A DNA stretch of 64,000 bases from Lentzea flava (GTDB lineage: Bacteria; Actinomycetota; Actinomycetes; Mycobacteriales; Pseudonocardiaceae). The stretch covers positions 1 to 64,000 of the forward strand of contig NZ_BMRE01000007.1 in assembly GCF_014648475.1 (NCBI RefSeq). Reading direction: 5' to 3'. The notes beneath the pieces are model-generated. The model did not search any database, had not been told where the DNA came from, and saw only the letters and a program-made list of their open reading frames with translations. Shown here one piece after another: positions 62,728 through 64,000 of the stretch. How positions within the stretch are numbered: position 1 is the stretch's first letter; every line of letters starts with the position of its first letter. The translations under genes and the position numbers were made by a program.

Positions 62728-63837
62728 GTGGAGTACCTGAAGGAGACGCAGGGCATCGTCGCCCTGAGCTGCCTCGCGATCATGCTCTACCTGCTCGCCC
62801 GCCGCCCGCACGACCCACGGCTGCGCAGCGTCACCGGCCTGGTCGCCGGCTGGGCGATCGGGCACCCGTTCGGCAGGGCCGCGGCGGACGGCCGGTGGTT
62901 CCTCGGGCTCGACCCGATGGTCTGCCAGCTGATCCAGCACGCCATGCTGCAGATCGGCGTCTACGGCCTGATCTGCTTCTTCGTGTTCTCCGCGCTCGAC
63001 GACGCGCGGGCGCGCAGGCAGGCGTTGGTCCAGCTGGCGCCGCTGGTCCTCGGCATCACGGTCATGACGTCGGCGGTGCTGGCGATTCCGGACGACCTGC
63101 GGGTCGCGGCGGCGCTCGTGCCGCACTCGCTGGGCGGCGGGCCGACCGGTGTCCTCGCGATCACGGTGTTCTACGCGATGGGCAACGGGTATCTGCTCTA
63201 CGGGTTCGCGGCGATGTTCGTCTGGGCCCGCCGCTACGCCCGCGGCGCCGAACCGCGGCTGCGCAGGGGCCTGCTGATCACCTCGACCGGCCTCGGGCTG
63301 CTGGTGCCCGCCGACGCGATCTTCGTGGCGTCCAACGTGTCCCGCTACTTCGGCGAGCCGCTCCCCCGCTGGCTGCTCACCACCGCGGTGTGGTTCCTGC
63401 TGCCCGGCGTGCTGTTGTGCTGCGTCGGGGTCGTGTACCCGATCGCGGCGATGCGGCTCTCGGCGATGCGGCTGTGGTTGCGGCACCTGCGCGCCTACCA
63501 CCGGCTCGCTCCGCTGTGGACGTTGCTGCACCAGTCGTTCCCCGAGGACGCGCTGCACCGCGTGCCGTCGAAGCGCGACGCGTTCTCGCTGCGGGGTGTG
63601 CACCGGCGCTACTACCGGCGCGTGATCGAGTGCCGGGACGGGCTGGTGCGGATCAGCCCGTACGTGGCCGAGACGCCGGAGGAGCTGCCTCTCGCCGACC
63701 GGCTGCGGGCCGGGCTGGAGACGCGGAGGTCGGGCGCGGTGACCCTGCGGCGCCCCATCGCGCTGGCCGTTCCAGACGGCGACGGGCTGGACGCCGACGT
63801 GCGGGAGCTCGAAAAGCTCGCGGTGGCGTTGCGCTGA
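62728..63837 (+). CDS. MAB_1171c-like membrane protein
   Basis: 369 residues from GTG 62728, 1 bp after the peptidase stop. Seven hydrophobic segments (IVALSCLAIMLYLLA, VTGLVAGWAIGHPFG, LIQHAMLQIGVYGLICFFVF, LVLGITVMTSAVLAIP, LLITSTGLGLLVPADAIFVA, LLTTAVWFLLPGVLLCCVGV) and a long cytoplasmic C-terminus with RRYYRRVIECRDGLVRISPY. This matches the MAB_1171c putative-transporter family, often next to ImmA/XRE genes in actinobacteria. Function unknown. Confidence 0.85.
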   Translation: MEYLKETQGIVALSCLAIMLYLLARRPHDPRLRSVTGLVAGWAIGHPFGRAAADGRWFLGLDPMVCQLIQHAMLQIGVYGLICFFVFSALDDARARRQALVQLAPLVLGITVMTSAVLAIPDDLRVAAALVPHSLGGGPTGVLAITVFYAMGNGYLLYGFAAMFVWARRYARGAEPRLRRGLLITSTGLGLLVPADAIFVASNVSRYFGEPLPRWLLTTAVWFLLPGVLLCCVGVVYPIAAMRLSAMRLWLRHLRAYHRLAPLWTLLHQSFPEDALHRVPSKRDAFSLRGVHRRYYRRVIECRDGLVRISPYVAETPEELPLADRLRAGLETRRSGAVTLRRPIALAVPDGDGLDADVRELEKLAVALR

Positions 63838-63852
63838 GCTTATGGTCCGGGG

Positions 63853-64000
63853 GTGGACCTGCCCGTGATGCCGCCGGTGAAGCCGATGCTCGCGAAGTCC
63901 GTGCCCGAGCTGCCGCGCGGGACCGGTCTCGCGTACGAGCCGAAGTGGGACGGCTTCCGCTGCATCGTGTTCCGCGACGGCGACGAGGTGGAACTGGGCT
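63853..64000 (+). CDS. ATP-dependent DNA ligase, N-terminal part (partial)
   Basis: Runs off the window; 49 codons from GTG 63853. The active-site motif KWDGFR (Lys becomes adenylated) is present after AYEP, as in LigC/LigD-type ATP-dependent ligases used in repair and end joining. Which of these it is cannot be told from this fragment. Confidence 0.9.
   Translation, partial: MDLPVMPPVKPMLAKSVPELPRGTGLAYEPKWDGFRCIVFRDGDEVELG

Overview
The window is about 64 kb of very GC-rich, gene-dense DNA from a filamentous actinomycete. A mycoredoxin with a CGYC site, a LanM locus, paired DUF4360 genes, a large hydrolytic secretome, frequent GTG/TTG starts and ATGA/GTGA gene overlaps point to Pseudonocardiales (Lentzea/Saccharothrix-like). 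That placement is my inference; no rRNA or tRNA gene was seen.

Region by region. 1-0.9 kb: end of a 13E12-type (DUF222) HNH gene followed by a 132-nt nested inverted repeat. 0.9-9.5 kb: secreted subtilisin with a divergent LuxR-type regulator, a small secreted protein, an S41 peptidase, a polytopic membrane protein with a split alpha/beta-hydrolase signature, and a copper-only SOD-like lipoprotein. 9.5-16.5 kb: a compact lanthipeptide-like locus made of an XRE/P-loop regulator, a divergent LanM synthetase, a 62-residue putative precursor with no cysteine, and a large LuxR (LAL) regulator. 16.6-21.9 kb: DUF4383, YbdK-type carboxylate-amine ligase, iron-containing redox enzyme, CDGSH protein and HemK-like methyltransferase (heavily overlapped), a catalase-barrel-like protein, DUF1360, DUF2795 and an SDR. 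22-25 kb: a MacA/MacB-type export system. 25-33.8 kb: aldo/keto reductase and SDR beside a MarR regulator, a flavin-dependent acyl-CoA-dehydrogenase-like enzyme, thyA-folA, YCII and MmcQ proteins, PAC2, DUF4230, and a membrane Ser/Thr kinase.

33.8-40.7 kb: an operon (minus strand) of a FnIII/beta-propeller membrane protein, MoxR ATPase, DUF58 protein and TgpA-like protein. The last has lost its transglutaminase Cys and His, and it is separated from DUF58 by 614 bp of degenerate repeats that copy the stop/start junction. 40.8-46.6 kb: coiled-coil protein, small membrane protein, FnIII lipoprotein, jelly-roll secreted protein, LysR with an EamA transporter, an RluA-type pseudouridine synthase and an APH-like kinase.

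46.6-61.3 kb: a secretome block with GH92 mannosidase, BNR-repeat protein, VOC protein, a GH19 chitinase remnant and an intact GH19 chitinase with two binding modules, mycoredoxin, DUF2341/LamG protein, two DUF4360 paralogues, IlvA, a C-terminally membrane-anchored AA10 LPMO, and a ThuA-ricin protein. Two promoters carry DasR-like (dre) palindromes, suggesting aminosugar/chitin control. 61.2-64 kb: an EspR-like XRE gene broken by one in-frame amber codon, an ImmA/IrrE metallopeptidase, a MAB_1171c-like membrane protein, and the start of an ATP-dependent DNA ligase.

The observations I rank highest are the cysteine-free LanM locus, the pseudo-transglutaminase with its repeated junction, the amber-split regulator, the chitinase remnant, and the large hairpin after the HNH gene. 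All were read by eye, without database searches.
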